Part shown: positions 18,394 to 28,559 of the stretch, piece after piece | How the letters are laid out: each line of letters opens with the position of its first letter | Numbering within the stretch: position 1 is the stretch's first letter | Assembly: GCF_004786035.1 (NCBI RefSeq) | Contig: NZ_CP035088.1 | Coordinates: forward strand, 6,285,001 to 6,349,000 | Reading direction: 5' to 3' | Length of the DNA stretch: 64,000 bases | DNA from: Pseudomonas viciae | Lineage (GTDB): Bacteria; Pseudomonadota; Gammaproteobacteria; Pseudomonadales; Pseudomonadaceae | Notes under the pieces: model-generated | What the model was told of the DNA's origin: nothing | The model's input: the letters and a program-made list of their open reading frames with translations, nothing else | The model's database searches: none | Translations under genes and position numbers: made by a program

Positions 18394-19876
18394 GCGCAAA
18401 ACACCGCGTCGGGTGCTGATTGGCCTGGTGCTCATCGCCCTGGCCGGTTCCCTGGCTTTCTACCTGTATCCCACCACTGGCGTCACTGCCAGCCAGGCGC
18501 TGGATAAGGCCAAATCCGGCAACAAGTTGCAATCGCTGGCGGAACTGGACGGCAAGGCCCCCAGCCACCGCCAACTCGACGTGCAGACCTGGAAAACCGC
18601 TGACGGCGCCAAGGTGTTGTTCGTCGAAGCCCGGGAATTACCCATGTTCGACCTGCGCCTGACCTTCGCCGCCGGTAGTAGCCAGGACGGCGATGCACCC
18701 GGCCTCGCGCTGCTGACCAACGCCATGCTCAACGAAGGCGTGGCCGGCAAGGATGTCAGCGCCATTGCCCAAGGGTTTGAAAGCCTCGGCGCGGATTTCG
18801 GCAACGGCGCCTACCGGGACATGGCCGTGGCATCACTGCGCAGCCTCAGTGCGATGGACAAGCGTGAGCCGGCGCTGAAGCTGTTCGCAGAAGTCGTCGG
18901 CAAACCGACCTTCCCTGCCGACTCCTTCGGGCGGATCAAGAACCAATTGCTGGCCGGTTTCGAGTATCAGAAGCAGAACCCCGGCAAACTGGCGGGCCTG
19001 GAACTGATGAAGCGCCTGTACGGGGAGCACCCTTACGCCCACTCCAGTGACGGCAGCGCAGAAAGCATTCCACCGATCACCCTGGCCCAGGCTCGCGCCT
19101 TCCATGCCAAGGCTTATGCCGCCGGCAACGCGGTGATTGCGCTGGTCGGCGATCTGTCCCGGGCCGAGGCCGAAGCGATTGCCAACCAGGTGTCCGCGGC
19201 ATTGCCCAAGGGCCCGGCCCTGGCGAAGACCCCGGCGCCGGCGGAACCGAAGGCGAGCGTCACTCATATTGAATTTCCGTCCGAGCAAACCAACCTGATG
19301 CTCGCGCAACTGGGTATCGACCGGGACGATCCGGACTATGCCGCGGTGTCCCTGGGTAACCAGATTCTCGGCGGCAGTGGGTTCGGCACGCGGCTGATGA
19401 CCGAAGTACGGGAAAAACGCGGCCTGACCTACGGCGTGTATTCCGGCTTCACGCCGATGCAAGGCCGCGGCCCGTTCATGATCAACCTGCAAACCCGCGC
19501 CGAGATGAGCGAAGGTACGTTGAAACTGGTCCAGGACGTGTTCGCCGACTACCTCAAGAACGGCCCGACCCAGAAAGAACTCGAGGACGCCAAACGTGAG
19601 CTGGCCGGCAGTTTCCCGCTGTCCACCGCCAGCAACGCCGACATTGTCGGTCAGCTCGGTGCGATGGGTTTCTATGACTTGCCGCTGAGCTACCTGGAAG
19701 ACTTCATGCGTCAATCCCAGGCGCTGACGATCGAACAGGTCCGGGCCGCGCTGAACAAACACCTGAGCACGGACAAAATGATCATCGTCACCGCCGGCCC
19801 GAGCGTGCCGCAAAAGCCGCTGCCGGCCCCCACTGACAAACCTGCCGAGCAGCCGCTCGGGGTTCCGGAGCACTAA
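18386..19876 (+). CDS. M16 peptidase family protein, non-catalytic partner
   Basis: The 496-residue protein has an N-terminal hydrophobic anchor (about residues 10-27) and an M16 fold. The position of the zinc motif reads LLTNAMLNEG, so HXXEH is absent. The C-terminal half keeps REKRGLTYGVYSGF, the Arg/Tyr region that completes the active site of its partner in two-chain M16 enzymes. I use the ATG at 18386, which gives tight coupling to the upstream gene, over one at 18356. The stop is one base from the rsmD start. Confidence 0.92.
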   Translation: MSERKTPRRVLIGLVLIALAGSLAFYLYPTTGVTASQALDKAKSGNKLQSLAELDGKAPSHRQLDVQTWKTADGAKVLFVEARELPMFDLRLTFAAGSSQDGDAPGLALLTNAMLNEGVAGKDVSAIAQGFESLGADFGNGAYRDMAVASLRSLSAMDKREPALKLFAEVVGKPTFPADSFGRIKNQLLAGFEYQKQNPGKLAGLELMKRLYGEHPYAHSSDGSAESIPPITLAQARAFHAKAYAAGNAVIALVGDLSRAEAEAIANQVSAALPKGPALAKTPAPAEPKASVTHIEFPSEQTNLMLAQLGIDRDDPDYAAVSLGNQILGGSGFGTRLMTEVREKRGLTYGVYSGFTPMQGRGPFMINLQTRAEMSEGTLKLVQDVFADYLKNGPTQKELEDAKRELAGSFPLSTASNADIVGQLGAMGFYDLPLSYLEDFMRQSQALTIEQVRAALNKHLSTDKMIIVTAGPSVPQKPLPAPTDKPAEQPLGVPEH

Positions 19877-20487
19877 TGGCCCGCCCATCGAATTCCAGCA
19901 AGAAACCCGTCCACAACGGTGTGAACCAATTGCGCATCATCGGCGGTGAATGGCGCAGCCGTCGCCTGAGCTTCCCTGACGCCCCGGGCCTGCGTCCGAC
20001 CCCGGACCGGGTGCGCGAAACCCTGTTCAACTGGCTCGCGCCTTACGTGGCGGGCGCCCGGGTGCTCGACCCGTTCGCCGGCAGCGGCGCGCTGTTTCTC
20101 GAAGCGCTGTCCCGTGGCGCGGCCATGGGCCAGGCGCTGGACGCCAGCAGCCTGGCAGTCTCCAGCCTGAAAGAACACCTGGGCACTCTGCGCTGCACCG
20201 TCGGCCAGGTGCAGACGGCTGATGCGCTGCGCTACCTGGACAGCCAACCGGCGACCCCCTTCGACCTGGTATTCCTCGACCCGCCTTTCAACCAGAATCT
20301 GTTGCCTGCTGTGTGTGCCTTGCTTGAGGATCGCCAGTGGCTGGCCGAGGATGCCTGGGTCTACACTGAAAGCGAGACTGCCCCGTCCACCCTGGGCTTG
20401 CCCGGCAATTGGCGTTTGCATCGCGAGCAGAAATCCGGACGGGTGTATTACGCGTTGTGGCAACGTTTGGCAGAGGACGTTGGCTGA
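19876..20487 (+). CDS. rsmD: 16S rRNA (guanine-966-N2)-methyltransferase
   Basis: The 203-residue SAM-dependent enzyme methylates G966 of 16S rRNA. Signatures are IIGGEWRSRRLSFPD near the N terminus, LRPTPDRVRETLFNWL, the SAM motif RVLDPFAGSGALFLEAL, and the catalytic DPPF in LVFLDPPF. It starts at the last base of the preceding M16 gene (ATG overlapping TAA), so it is co-translated with the peptidase pair, a conserved Pseudomonas arrangement. Confidence 0.95.
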   Translation: MARPSNSSKKPVHNGVNQLRIIGGEWRSRRLSFPDAPGLRPTPDRVRETLFNWLAPYVAGARVLDPFAGSGALFLEALSRGAAMGQALDASSLAVSSLKEHLGTLRCTVGQVQTADALRYLDSQPATPFDLVFLDPPFNQNLLPAVCALLEDRQWLAEDAWVYTESETAPSTLGLPGNWRLHREQKSGRVYYALWQRLAEDVG

Positions 20488-20518
20488 ACGGCTGGCCAGT
20501 GCATCGAGAATAATAAAA

Positions 20519-21517
20519 GTGTCCGCTGCATCTGAACGTTTCGTCCCCGCCTTGGGGCTTGGCAACCCGCACTTGCAAACCTTGTGGGGCCCTCTGTGGC
20601 GCAAGACCACCCACATCGATCGCGAACGCGAACGCCTCTGGCTGGACGACGGCGATTTCCTCGACCTCGACTGGCATGGCCCCCACAGCGCCAATGCGCC
20701 TCTGGTGCTGGTGCTTCACGGGCTGACCGGTTCTTCCAACTCGCCTTATGTCGCCGGCCTGCAACAAGCCCTCGGTCGCCAGGGGTGGGCCAGCGTCGCG
20801 CTGAACTGGCGCGGCTGCTCGGGCGAGCCGAACCTGCTGCCCCGCAGCTATCACTCCGGCGTCAGCGAAGACCTGGCCGCCACTATCGCCCATCTTCGGA
20901 GCCGACGTCCCTTGGCGCCGCTGTTTGCGGTGGGTTACTCACTGGGCGGCAACGTGCTGCTCAAGCACCTGGGGGAAACCGGCAGCGCCAGCCAGTTACA
21001 GGGGGCGGTGGCGGTCTCGGTACCGTTTCGCCTCGACCAGTGCGCCGATCGTATCGGACAGGGATTTTCCAGGTTCTACCAGGCGCATTTCATGCGGCAG
21101 TTGGTGGCCTATGTGCGCAACAAGCAACGCCAGTTCCAGCACGACGGACGCCATGAAGGGCTGGCGACCCTGGCGGCGCTGGGGCCGCTGGACAACATGC
21201 GCACCTTCTGGGACTTCGATGGCCGGATAACGGCGCCGTTGCACGGTTTCTCGGATGCGGCGGATTATTATCGCCGCGCCTCCAGTCGTTATTTCATGGG
21301 CGCGATCAACACGCCGACCCTGGTCATCCAGGCCGCCGACGATCCTTTCGTGTTTCCCCACAGTTTGCCCGAACCCGGCGAGTTGTCGGCCTCGACCCGA
21401 CTTGAACTGCACGCACAGGGCGGGCATGTGGGGTTTGTCGACGGGACCTTGCGGTGCCCGGGGTATTACCTGGAGCGGCGGATTCCCCAGTGGCTGGCCA
21501 GCTTGGGCCAGGGATGA
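20519..21517 (+). CDS. YheT-family alpha/beta hydrolase
   Basis: The 332-residue hydrolase has the YheT-family opening FVPALGLGNPHLQTLWGPLWRK, the oxyanion region LVLHGLTGSSNSPY, LNWRGCSGEPN, the nucleophile elbow GYSLGGNVLL, and a C-terminal Asp/His pair in AADDPFV and GGHVGFVDG. Substrates of this family are poorly defined; esters are likely. The start is a GTG at 20519, which directly precedes the conserved N terminus; no suitable ATG is present and the ribosome binding site is weak. It lies 31 bp after rsmD. Confidence 0.88.
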   Translation: MSAASERFVPALGLGNPHLQTLWGPLWRKTTHIDRERERLWLDDGDFLDLDWHGPHSANAPLVLVLHGLTGSSNSPYVAGLQQALGRQGWASVALNWRGCSGEPNLLPRSYHSGVSEDLAATIAHLRSRRPLAPLFAVGYSLGGNVLLKHLGETGSASQLQGAVAVSVPFRLDQCADRIGQGFSRFYQAHFMRQLVAYVRNKQRQFQHDGRHEGLATLAALGPLDNMRTFWDFDGRITAPLHGFSDAADYYRRASSRYFMGAINTPTLVIQAADDPFVFPHSLPEPGELSASTRLELHAQGGHVGFVDGTLRCPGYYLERRIPQWLASLGQG

Positions 21518-21579
21518 ACCGTGGCGAGGTGGCGGTTCATGTTCACCACGATCTCCCACATTGTTTTAGAGCGTGAGCG

Positions 21580-22434
21580 CTATTCGCCCTTCGCCACCCC
21601 GCGCTGCGGATCATTGATCCACTCACTCCACGAGCCGGCATACAGCCTTCCCAACGGATACCCTGCCAGGCACAAAGCGAACAGGTTATGGCACGCCGTC
21701 ACACCGGAGCCGCAATAAGCGACCAGTTCAGTCGGCGAACGATCTCCGAGCTTTTCGGCAAAGCGCTGCTTGAGTTGATCCGCCGGCAAGAAGCACCCAT
21801 CGGTGCCCAGGTTATCGGTAAAGGCTGCGCATTGGGCGCCAGGAATATGCCCGGCCACCGGATCAATCGGTTCGACTTCGCCCTTGAAACGCGGCAACGC
21901 CCGGGCATCGAGCAGGGTCATGTCAGGCTGGCCGAGGCGCTGTTGCAGCGCTTGCGCACTGAGCAGCAAGGCGCTTTCTGGCGCGCCGCTGAAGGTCCCG
22001 CGACGGTTCTGCGGCGCATCGAGGCTCAAGGGCAGGCCGGCGGCATGCCAGGCCTTGAGGCCGCCGTCGAGGATGAACACGCCATCGCGCTTACCCAACC
22101 AGGCCAGCAACCACCAGGCCCGAGCCGCATAGGCACCGGGGCCGTCGTCATACAGCACGATGTCGCTGTCGTTGCTGATGCCCCAGGCCTGCAGGCGTTC
22201 GACCAAGGCCTCGGGCTCCGGCAGCGGATGACGACCGGTCACGCCCTTGGTCACCGGCCCGCTCAAGTCGCGCTCGAGGTCCGCGAACGAGGCACCGGCG
22301 ATATGGCCCTCGGCGTAACTGCGCTGACCGTAATCCGAGTCCTCCAGGGCAAAACGACAATCGAGGATCACCAACCCGGGCTGTGATCTGTGCTGCTCGA
22401 GGGCTTGGGGGCTGATGAGTTGCGCGATGGGCAT
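21580..22434 (-). CDS. sseA: Two-domain sulfurtransferase (3-mercaptopyruvate type)
   Basis: The 284-residue protein has two rhodanese domains. The N-terminal one lacks a cysteine at the active loop (YDDGPGAYAAR). The C-terminal one has Cys241 in the loop CGSGVTA, the signature that separates mercaptopyruvate sulfurtransferases from classical rhodaneses (CRxGx). It would move sulfur from 3-mercaptopyruvate to thiol or cyanide acceptors. The start at 22434 (MPIAQLISPQALEQH) fits the domain boundary. It lies 34 bp after laoR on the same strand and may share its transcript. Confidence 0.88.
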   Translation of the reverse strand: MPIAQLISPQALEQHRSQPGLVILDCRFALEDSDYGQRSYAEGHIAGASFADLERDLSGPVTKGVTGRHPLPEPEALVERLQAWGISNDSDIVLYDDGPGAYAARAWWLLAWLGKRDGVFILDGGLKAWHAAGLPLSLDAPQNRRGTFSGAPESALLLSAQALQQRLGQPDMTLLDARALPRFKGEVEPIDPVAGHIPGAQCAAFTDNLGTDGCFLPADQLKQRFAEKLGDRSPTELVAYCGSGVTACHNLFALCLAGYPLGRLYAGSWSEWINDPQRGVAKGE

Positions 22435-22468
22435 GCTGAGCTCCTGTGGCTGAGTCGAGAGTCCAATC

Positions 22469-23140
22469 CTACTGCCCTTCCTCAAGGGTCTGGGCCAGGG
22501 GGACGTAATATTCCTTGAACAGTGCATCCACCGCTTCGCGGGCCTGATCGGTCACGAAACCGGCTTCCAGCACCAGCACCTGATAGACGCCACGCTTGAT
22601 GGCCTGTTCACTCAGATGGTTGGAGTTTTCGCGCGTAGTGCACAGAAATCGTACCCAGGACGTGAGGATGATCCAGGCATTAAGCGTCAGGGACTCGATC
22701 TGCACCCGATCCATCTTCAAGATACCGGCCGCCACGAAACCCTCGTAGATAGCGGTACCGTGGATCAGGCAGCGCTGGGAAAACCGGCGATAGCGGGCCG
22801 CAAGATCCGGGTCGCTGTCGAGCAGATGTTCCAGGTCCCGGTGCAAGAACCGGTAGCGCCACATCGCCGACAGCAGTTCCTGCAGGTAGAAACGCTTGTC
22901 GTCCACCGTGGACGCCCGGCCCTGGGGTGGACGCAGGAAGCTGTCCACTAGGTTTTCGTATTCGCTGAACAGCACGGCGATGATCGCCTGCTTGTTAGGG
23001 AAGTGGTAATAGAGGTTGCCCGGGGACATGTCCATGTAGGCGGCAATATGATTGGTGCTGACACTGCGCTCGCCCTGCTGATTGAACAGCTCCAGACTGT
23101 TTTGCACGATGCGCTCGCTGGTTTTCATTCGTGGGGCCAT
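22469..23140 (-). CDS. laoR: TetR-family regulator LaoR
   Basis: The 223-residue regulator has an N-terminal TetR helix-turn-helix (IAAYMDMSPGNLYYHFPNKQAI, about residues 32-53) and an all-helical ligand domain. It is divergent from an aldehyde dehydrogenase, a Tat lipoprotein and a GMC oxidoreductase gene, exactly as PA0367 (laoR) in P. aeruginosa, where the LaoABCR system oxidises long-chain alcohols from SDS and alkane degradation. I infer repression of laoCBA relieved by a fatty intermediate. Two dyads lie in the intergenic region. Confidence 0.85.
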   Translation of the reverse strand: MAPRMKTSERIVQNSLELFNQQGERSVSTNHIAAYMDMSPGNLYYHFPNKQAIIAVLFSEYENLVDSFLRPPQGRASTVDDKRFYLQELLSAMWRYRFLHRDLEHLLDSDPDLAARYRRFSQRCLIHGTAIYEGFVAAGILKMDRVQIESLTLNAWIILTSWVRFLCTTRENSNHLSEQAIKRGVYQVLVLEAGFVTDQAREAVDALFKEYYVPLAQTLEEGQ

Positions 23141-23183
23141 GGTTTGGGCTTTAATTCGACGAAGGCATTGATCGGCATCTTAC

Positions 23184-23195
23184 GACCTATCGGTC
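23184..23195. promoter_or_regulatory. Putative LaoR operator 1
   Basis: GACC-TATC-GGTC is a short dyad typical of TetR-family sites. It lies 44 bp upstream of laoR and could mediate autorepression. No experimental consensus is available to me. Confidence 0.3.
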
Positions 23196-23227
23196 ACAGG
23201 AAAAACCCAAAGCCGTCTCGGATGCCA

Positions 23228-23256
23228 TTGACTTTATAGAGTATAAGCTCTAGAAA
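23228..23256 (+). promoter_or_regulatory. Putative laoC promoter with internal dyad (LaoR operator 2)
   Basis: TTGACT (23228-23233) and TAGAAA (23251-23256) are separated by 17 bp. The spacer carries the inverted repeat TAGAG-N6-CTCTA (23237-23252), well placed to occlude RNA polymerase if bound by LaoR. Confidence 0.45.
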
Positions 23257-23288
23257 ACACCCACTCTAATAATATCCGGTGTCCGACA

Positions 23289-24719
23289 ATGCCTGCTGAC
23301 GTTGCTTACCTGCACGAGTCTCAACAGCAATTGGGCGAGCTGCGGTCGCTCTTCGATGCCCAGCGCCAGGCCTATGCCGCCCATCCGATGCCACCGGCCG
23401 ACCAACGCCGGCAATGGCTCAAGGCATTGCGGGAACTGTTGAGCAACGAACGACAGGCGTTGATCGATGCCATCAGCCAGGATTTCAGCCACCGCAGCGC
23501 CGACGAAACGCTGTTGGCCGAGCTGATGCCAAGCCTGCACGGCATCCATTACGCCAGCCGGCACCTCAAGGGTTGGATGAAACCTTCCCGACGCAAGGTC
23601 GGCATGGCCTTTCAACCGGCGTCGGCCAAGGTGGTGTATCAACCATTGGGTGTGGTCGGAGTCATCGTGCCGTGGAATTACCCGCTGTTCCTGGCCGTCG
23701 GTCCGTTGGTGGGGGCGTTGTCGGCGGGCAACCGGGTGATGCTCAAGCTCAGCGAGTCGACCCCGGCGACCGGGCTGCTGCTCAAACAATTGCTGGCTCG
23801 AGTCTTTCCCCAGGACTTGGTCTGTGTGGTGCTCGGCGAGGCAGAGGTCGGCATGGCATTTTCCAAGTTGCCCTTCGATCACCTGTTGTTCACCGGTGCC
23901 ACCAGCATCGGCAGGCACGTGATGCGTGCCGCCGCCGAGAACCTGACCCCGGTCACCCTCGAGCTGGGTGGGAAATCGCCAGCCATCGTGTCCGACGACG
24001 TCCCCCTCAAGGACGCCGCCGCGCGCATTGCCTTTGGCAAAACCCTGAATGCCGGGCAGACCTGCGTGGCACCGGACTACGTGCTGGTGCCGCAAAGCCG
24101 CGTAGGTGAATTCGTAGAAGCCTATCGCCAGGCGGTTCGCGGGTTTTATCCGACCTTGGCTGACAACCCGGACTACACCGCGATCATCAACGAACGACAA
24201 CTGGCACGGCTCAACGGCTACATCAGCGACGCCACCAGCAAGGGCGCGCTGCTGATCGAGTTGTTCGACCAAGGCCAGGGCCGGCGCATGCCCCATAGCC
24301 TGTTACTCAACGTCAACGATGACATGACCGTGATGCAGGATGAAATTTTCGGCCCGCTGCTGCCCATCGTGCCTTATGAGCATCTGGACCAGGCATTTGC
24401 CTACATCAACCAGCGACCTCGCCCGCTAGCGCTCTACTACTTTGGCTACAACAAGGCCGAACAGAATCGCGTGCTCCACGAAACCCACTCCGGCGGTGTC
24501 TGCTTGAACGACACGCTGTTGCACGTTGCCCAGGACGACATGCCGTTCGGCGGCATCGGTGCCTCAGGCATGGGCCACTATCACGGGCACGAGGGCTTCC
24601 TGACCTTTAGCAAGGCCAAAGGCGTGCTGACCAAACAGCGCTTCAACGCCGCGAAACTGATTTACCCACCTTACGGCAAACCTCTGCAGAAACTGATCCA
24701 GAAGTTGTTCGTCCGTTAA
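23289..24719 (+). CDS. laoC: Fatty aldehyde dehydrogenase LaoC
   Basis: The 476-residue NAD(P)-dependent aldehyde dehydrogenase is of the coniferyl-aldehyde/fatty-aldehyde class. The catalytic Cys259 lies in NAGQTCVAPDYVL and the general base Glu225 in LELGGKSP; VPWNYPLFL is the cofactor-side motif. The C-terminal part is rich in basic and hydrophobic residues (KLIYPPYGKPLQKLIQKLF), as in membrane-associated fatty aldehyde dehydrogenases. It corresponds to PA0366 and should oxidise the long-chain aldehyde made by LaoA to a fatty acid. laoB follows after a 27-bp gap. Confidence 0.87.
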   Translation: MPADVAYLHESQQQLGELRSLFDAQRQAYAAHPMPPADQRRQWLKALRELLSNERQALIDAISQDFSHRSADETLLAELMPSLHGIHYASRHLKGWMKPSRRKVGMAFQPASAKVVYQPLGVVGVIVPWNYPLFLAVGPLVGALSAGNRVMLKLSESTPATGLLLKQLLARVFPQDLVCVVLGEAEVGMAFSKLPFDHLLFTGATSIGRHVMRAAAENLTPVTLELGGKSPAIVSDDVPLKDAAARIAFGKTLNAGQTCVAPDYVLVPQSRVGEFVEAYRQAVRGFYPTLADNPDYTAIINERQLARLNGYISDATSKGALLIELFDQGQGRRMPHSLLLNVNDDMTVMQDEIFGPLLPIVPYEHLDQAFAYINQRPRPLALYYFGYNKAEQNRVLHETHSGGVCLNDTLLHVAQDDMPFGGIGASGMGHYHGHEGFLTFSKAKGVLTKQRFNAAKLIYPPYGKPLQKLIQKLFVR

Positions 24720-24746
24720 CGCGTGTCTTCCCGGGTAATAACAATA

Positions 24747-25292
24747 ATGAACCCAAGCCTGACCGATACACCTGCCCTGTCACGGCGCGGCCTGCTGAAA
24801 TTCAGCCTCGGCGCCAGCGCGTTCCTGGCCACCGTCGGGTTGGGAGCCAGCCTGAGCGGTTGCTCACCCAGCCATCCGGCCAGCGGCCTGGCGGCCCTGC
24901 GTGACAACGACTTGGCGTTTTTGCGCGCGGTCATTCCCGTGATGCTGGACGGCGCCGTGGCCGTCGAACAGATTCCCGCCGCCACTGACGTCACCCTGCG
25001 CAGCCTGGACACCGGTCTGGCTCACCTGTCCCCGGCCATGCTCAAGCTCACGCGCCAACTGTTCGACGTCCTCACGCTGGGCATTACCCGTGGGCCACTG
25101 ACCGGGGTCTGGGGCGCGTGGGAAAACGCCAGCGCCGACGACATCCGCCGGTTTCTCGACCGGTGGGAAAACAGCTCACTGGACCTTCTGCGACAAGGCC
25201 ATAGCTCGTTACTGCAGATGGTGATGATGGCGTGGTACAGCCGGGCCGAGGCCTGGGCGCATTGCGGGTATCCGGGACCGCCAACAGTCTGA
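24747..25292 (+). CDS. laoB: Twin-arginine exported lipoprotein-like protein LaoB
   Basis: The 181-residue protein has a Tat signal (SRRGLLKFSLGASAFL) followed by LSGC, a plausible lipobox, so it is probably exported folded and lipid-anchored. It has no catalytic motif and resembles the small subunit that accompanies membrane-bound GMC or gluconate-type dehydrogenases. It corresponds to PA0365 (laoB). I chose the ATG at 24747; an in-frame GTG at 24723 is possible but shifts the Tat motif inward. A REP pair separates it from laoA. Confidence 0.8.
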   Translation: MNPSLTDTPALSRRGLLKFSLGASAFLATVGLGASLSGCSPSHPASGLAALRDNDLAFLRAVIPVMLDGAVAVEQIPAATDVTLRSLDTGLAHLSPAMLKLTRQLFDVLTLGITRGPLTGVWGAWENASADDIRRFLDRWENSSLDLLRQGHSSLLQMVMMAWYSRAEAWAHCGYPGPPTV

Positions 25293-25310
25293 AAGCCAAA
25301 TCCAATGCCT

Positions 25311-25400
25311 GTGGGAGCGGGCTTGCTCGCGAAAGCGGTGGGTCAGCTTGCATAAGTGTTGAATGTGTAACCGTATTCGCGAGCAAGCCCGCTCCCACAG
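25311..25400. repeat. REP inverted pair inside the lao operon
   Basis: The elements at 25311-25332 and 25377-25398 are inverse copies of the GTGGGAGCGGGCTTGCTCGC variant. They sit in the 149-bp gap between laoB and laoA, so the hairpin lies within the predicted laoCBA message. Confidence 0.88.
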
Positions 25401-25441
25401 GGCGCCACATCACATACTCATAACAATAAGAGACCCCCAAC

Positions 25442-27037
25442 ATGCCCGTACCCGATCTCTTCCGCGAAGGCCTGGCCCGTGGCTGGACCACCCACAACGG
25501 CGCGCAGTTGACCCAGGACCTGACCCTGGAAGCGGACGTGGCAATCATCGGCAGCGGCGCTGGCGGCGGCACCACGGCCGAAATCCTCAGCGCTGCCGGG
25601 TACCGCGTGCTGCTGATCGAGGAAGGCCCGCTCAAGACCAGCAACGACTTCAAGATGCTTGAAGACCAGGCCTACACCAGCCTGTATCAGGAAGGCCTCG
25701 GGCGCATGAGCAAGGACGGCGCCATTACCATTCTCCAGGGCCGGGCAGTCGGCGGCACCACGCTGATCAACTGGACTTCCAGCTTTCGCACCCCCACTCA
25801 AACCCTTGACCACTGGGCCGCCGAGCACAACGTCAAGGGCCACAGCGCCGCTGACATGGCGCCCTGGTTCGAACAGATGGAGCAACGCCTGGGTGTGGCG
25901 CCATGGCTGATTCCACCCAATGCCAACAACGACGTGATTCGTAAAGGTTGCGAACAATTGGGCTACAGCTGGCACGTTATCCCGCGCAACGTACGCGGCT
26001 GCTGGAACCTGGGCTATTGCGGCATGGGCTGCCCGACCAACGCCAAGCAGTCGATGCTGGTCACCACCATCCCGGCCACGCTGGACAAGGGTGGCGTACT
26101 GCTTTACCTGGCGCGAGCCGAGCGTCTGACGATCAAAAACGATGGGATTACCAGCCTGGAATGCCTGGCCATGGACGAGCGTTGCGTGGCACCGACCGGG
26201 CGGCGCATCACCGTCAAGGCTCTGCATTACGTACTGGCCGGTGGCGGCATCAACAGCCCCGCCCTGCTGCTGCGCTCCGCTGCGCCAGACCCGCACGAAC
26301 GCCTGGGCAAGCGCACCTTCCTGCATCTGGTGAACATGTCCGCCGGGCAATTCGACGAGGTCATCAACCCGTTCTACGGCGCGCCACAATCGATTTATTC
26401 GGATCATTTCCAATGGCAGGACGGTGCCGCGGGCAAAATGGCCTACAAGCTTGAAGTCCCGCCGTTGCACCCGGCCCTCGCCGCCACGTTGCTTGGCGGC
26501 TTTGGCAGCGAGAACGCCCTGCACATGGAGCACCTGCCTCACACCCACGCCATGCTGGCGTTGCTGCGCGATGGGTTTCATCCGGACAGCCCCGGCGGCA
26601 GCGTCGAGTTGCGCGACGACGGCACACCCGTGCTCGACTATCACGTTTCACCGTATGCCTGGGACGGCTTGCGCCGGGCCTTCCACAGCATGGCCGAGAT
26701 TCAGTTCGCCGGCGGCGCCAAAGCGGTCATGCCCATGCACAGCGATGCGCGCTATGTGAAAACCCTGGCCCAAGCCCGCACGCTGATCGACGGCCTGGAC
26801 CTTGCCTTGTATCGCACACGCCTGGGCAGCGCCCACGTGATGGGTGGCTGCGCAATGGGTGAAGATCCGAAAAGCGCCGTTACCGACAGCCTTGGTCGTC
26901 ATCACCAACTGAGCAATCTTTCGATCCATGACGGCTCGCTGTTCCCCACCAGCATCGGTGCCAATCCACAATTGTCGGTGTATGGCCTGACCGCGCAACT
27001 GGCGACTTCCCTGGCCGAACGTCTGAAAAAATCATGA
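25442..27037 (+). CDS. laoA: GMC-family long-chain alcohol dehydrogenase LaoA
   Basis: The 531-residue FAD-dependent GMC oxidoreductase has the dinucleotide motif ADVAIIGSGAGGGTTAEIL at 31-49, GRAVGGTTLINWTSSFR, and the C-terminal GMC block with SAHVMGGCAMGED and the NPQLSVYGLTAQLA flavin-contact region. It corresponds to PA0364 (laoA), which oxidises long-chain primary alcohols. The missing signal peptide fits recruitment to the membrane by partner proteins. Good GAGA-type spacing precedes the ATG. Confidence 0.87.
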   Translation: MPVPDLFREGLARGWTTHNGAQLTQDLTLEADVAIIGSGAGGGTTAEILSAAGYRVLLIEEGPLKTSNDFKMLEDQAYTSLYQEGLGRMSKDGAITILQGRAVGGTTLINWTSSFRTPTQTLDHWAAEHNVKGHSAADMAPWFEQMEQRLGVAPWLIPPNANNDVIRKGCEQLGYSWHVIPRNVRGCWNLGYCGMGCPTNAKQSMLVTTIPATLDKGGVLLYLARAERLTIKNDGITSLECLAMDERCVAPTGRRITVKALHYVLAGGGINSPALLLRSAAPDPHERLGKRTFLHLVNMSAGQFDEVINPFYGAPQSIYSDHFQWQDGAAGKMAYKLEVPPLHPALAATLLGGFGSENALHMEHLPHTHAMLALLRDGFHPDSPGGSVELRDDGTPVLDYHVSPYAWDGLRRAFHSMAEIQFAGGAKAVMPMHSDARYVKTLAQARTLIDGLDLALYRTRLGSAHVMGGCAMGEDPKSAVTDSLGRHHQLSNLSIHDGSLFPTSIGANPQLSVYGLTAQLATSLAERLKKS

Positions 27038-27065
27038 ATATGCAGATTATTCGCAGCGTCTATAG

Positions 27066-28020
<955 letters not shown>

Positions 28021-28054
28021 GCCAGAAGACTCTGTAGCGCTTGTGCGGACCTCT

Positions 28055-28141
28055 TCGCGAGCAAGCCCGCTCCCACGATCGGCTATGTCCACAGTATTTG
28101 TGTCTTAAGCAAATCCCTTGTGGGAGCGGGCTTGCTCGCGA
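28055..28141. repeat. REP inverted pair
   Basis: The elements at 28055-28076 and 28120-28141 are inverse copies of the GTGGGAGCGGGCTTGCTCGC variant. They lie in the gap between the convergent ferredoxin and small hypothetical genes. Confidence 0.88.
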
Positions 28142-28181
28142 AGGGGCCATCAGCAGCACCCAAGATCCAACTGCCAAAACC

Positions 28182-28502
28182 TCACTCCTGCCCCTCAAAC
28201 CCCTCCCCAACACACCCCAGGCACCGCACAAACGTGGCCTTCGCCGGGTCCACCACCAACGCTTTCCCCGCATCGCCAACCCCACCGCCCAGCGCGGTAA
28301 AAGGCAGGGACACCACAAAAGCCCCGGCACCGATCACAGTGGCGGCGAGCAGCAGCGGACGGGCGATCAGCAGGTCGCCGATCATGGCGAAGGCGGGTGG
28401 ATTCTGGATGGTGTAGCGCGGGTCGCCGCTACCGTTGTTCGCCAGGACAGGCAAACCAACACTCAGCAGCAGCGCAAGGACGACAGGTCGAAACAGATTC
28501 AT
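28182..28502 (-). CDS. Small secreted or membrane hypothetical protein
   Basis: The 106-residue protein starts with a signal peptide ([21 protein letters not shown]) and has one further hydrophobic stretch ([25 protein letters not shown], about residues 44-68) followed by a Gly/Ala/Asp-rich segment and a CLGC pair near the end. I recognise no domain. Similar Pseudomonas proteins are often labelled multidrug transporters, but its size and topology do not support transport. It lies 57 bp after mutM on the same strand. Confidence 0.7.
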   Translation of the reverse strand: MNLFRPVVLALLLSVGLPVLANNGSGDPRYTIQNPPAFAMIGDLLIARPLLLAATVIGAGAFVVSLPFTALGGGVGDAGKALVVDPAKATFVRCLGCVGEGFEGQE

Positions 28503-28559
28503 GGGGCGATCCTTCGGCTTAGCAGCAGTATGACTACTGACTATAGACCGTAGGACAGA

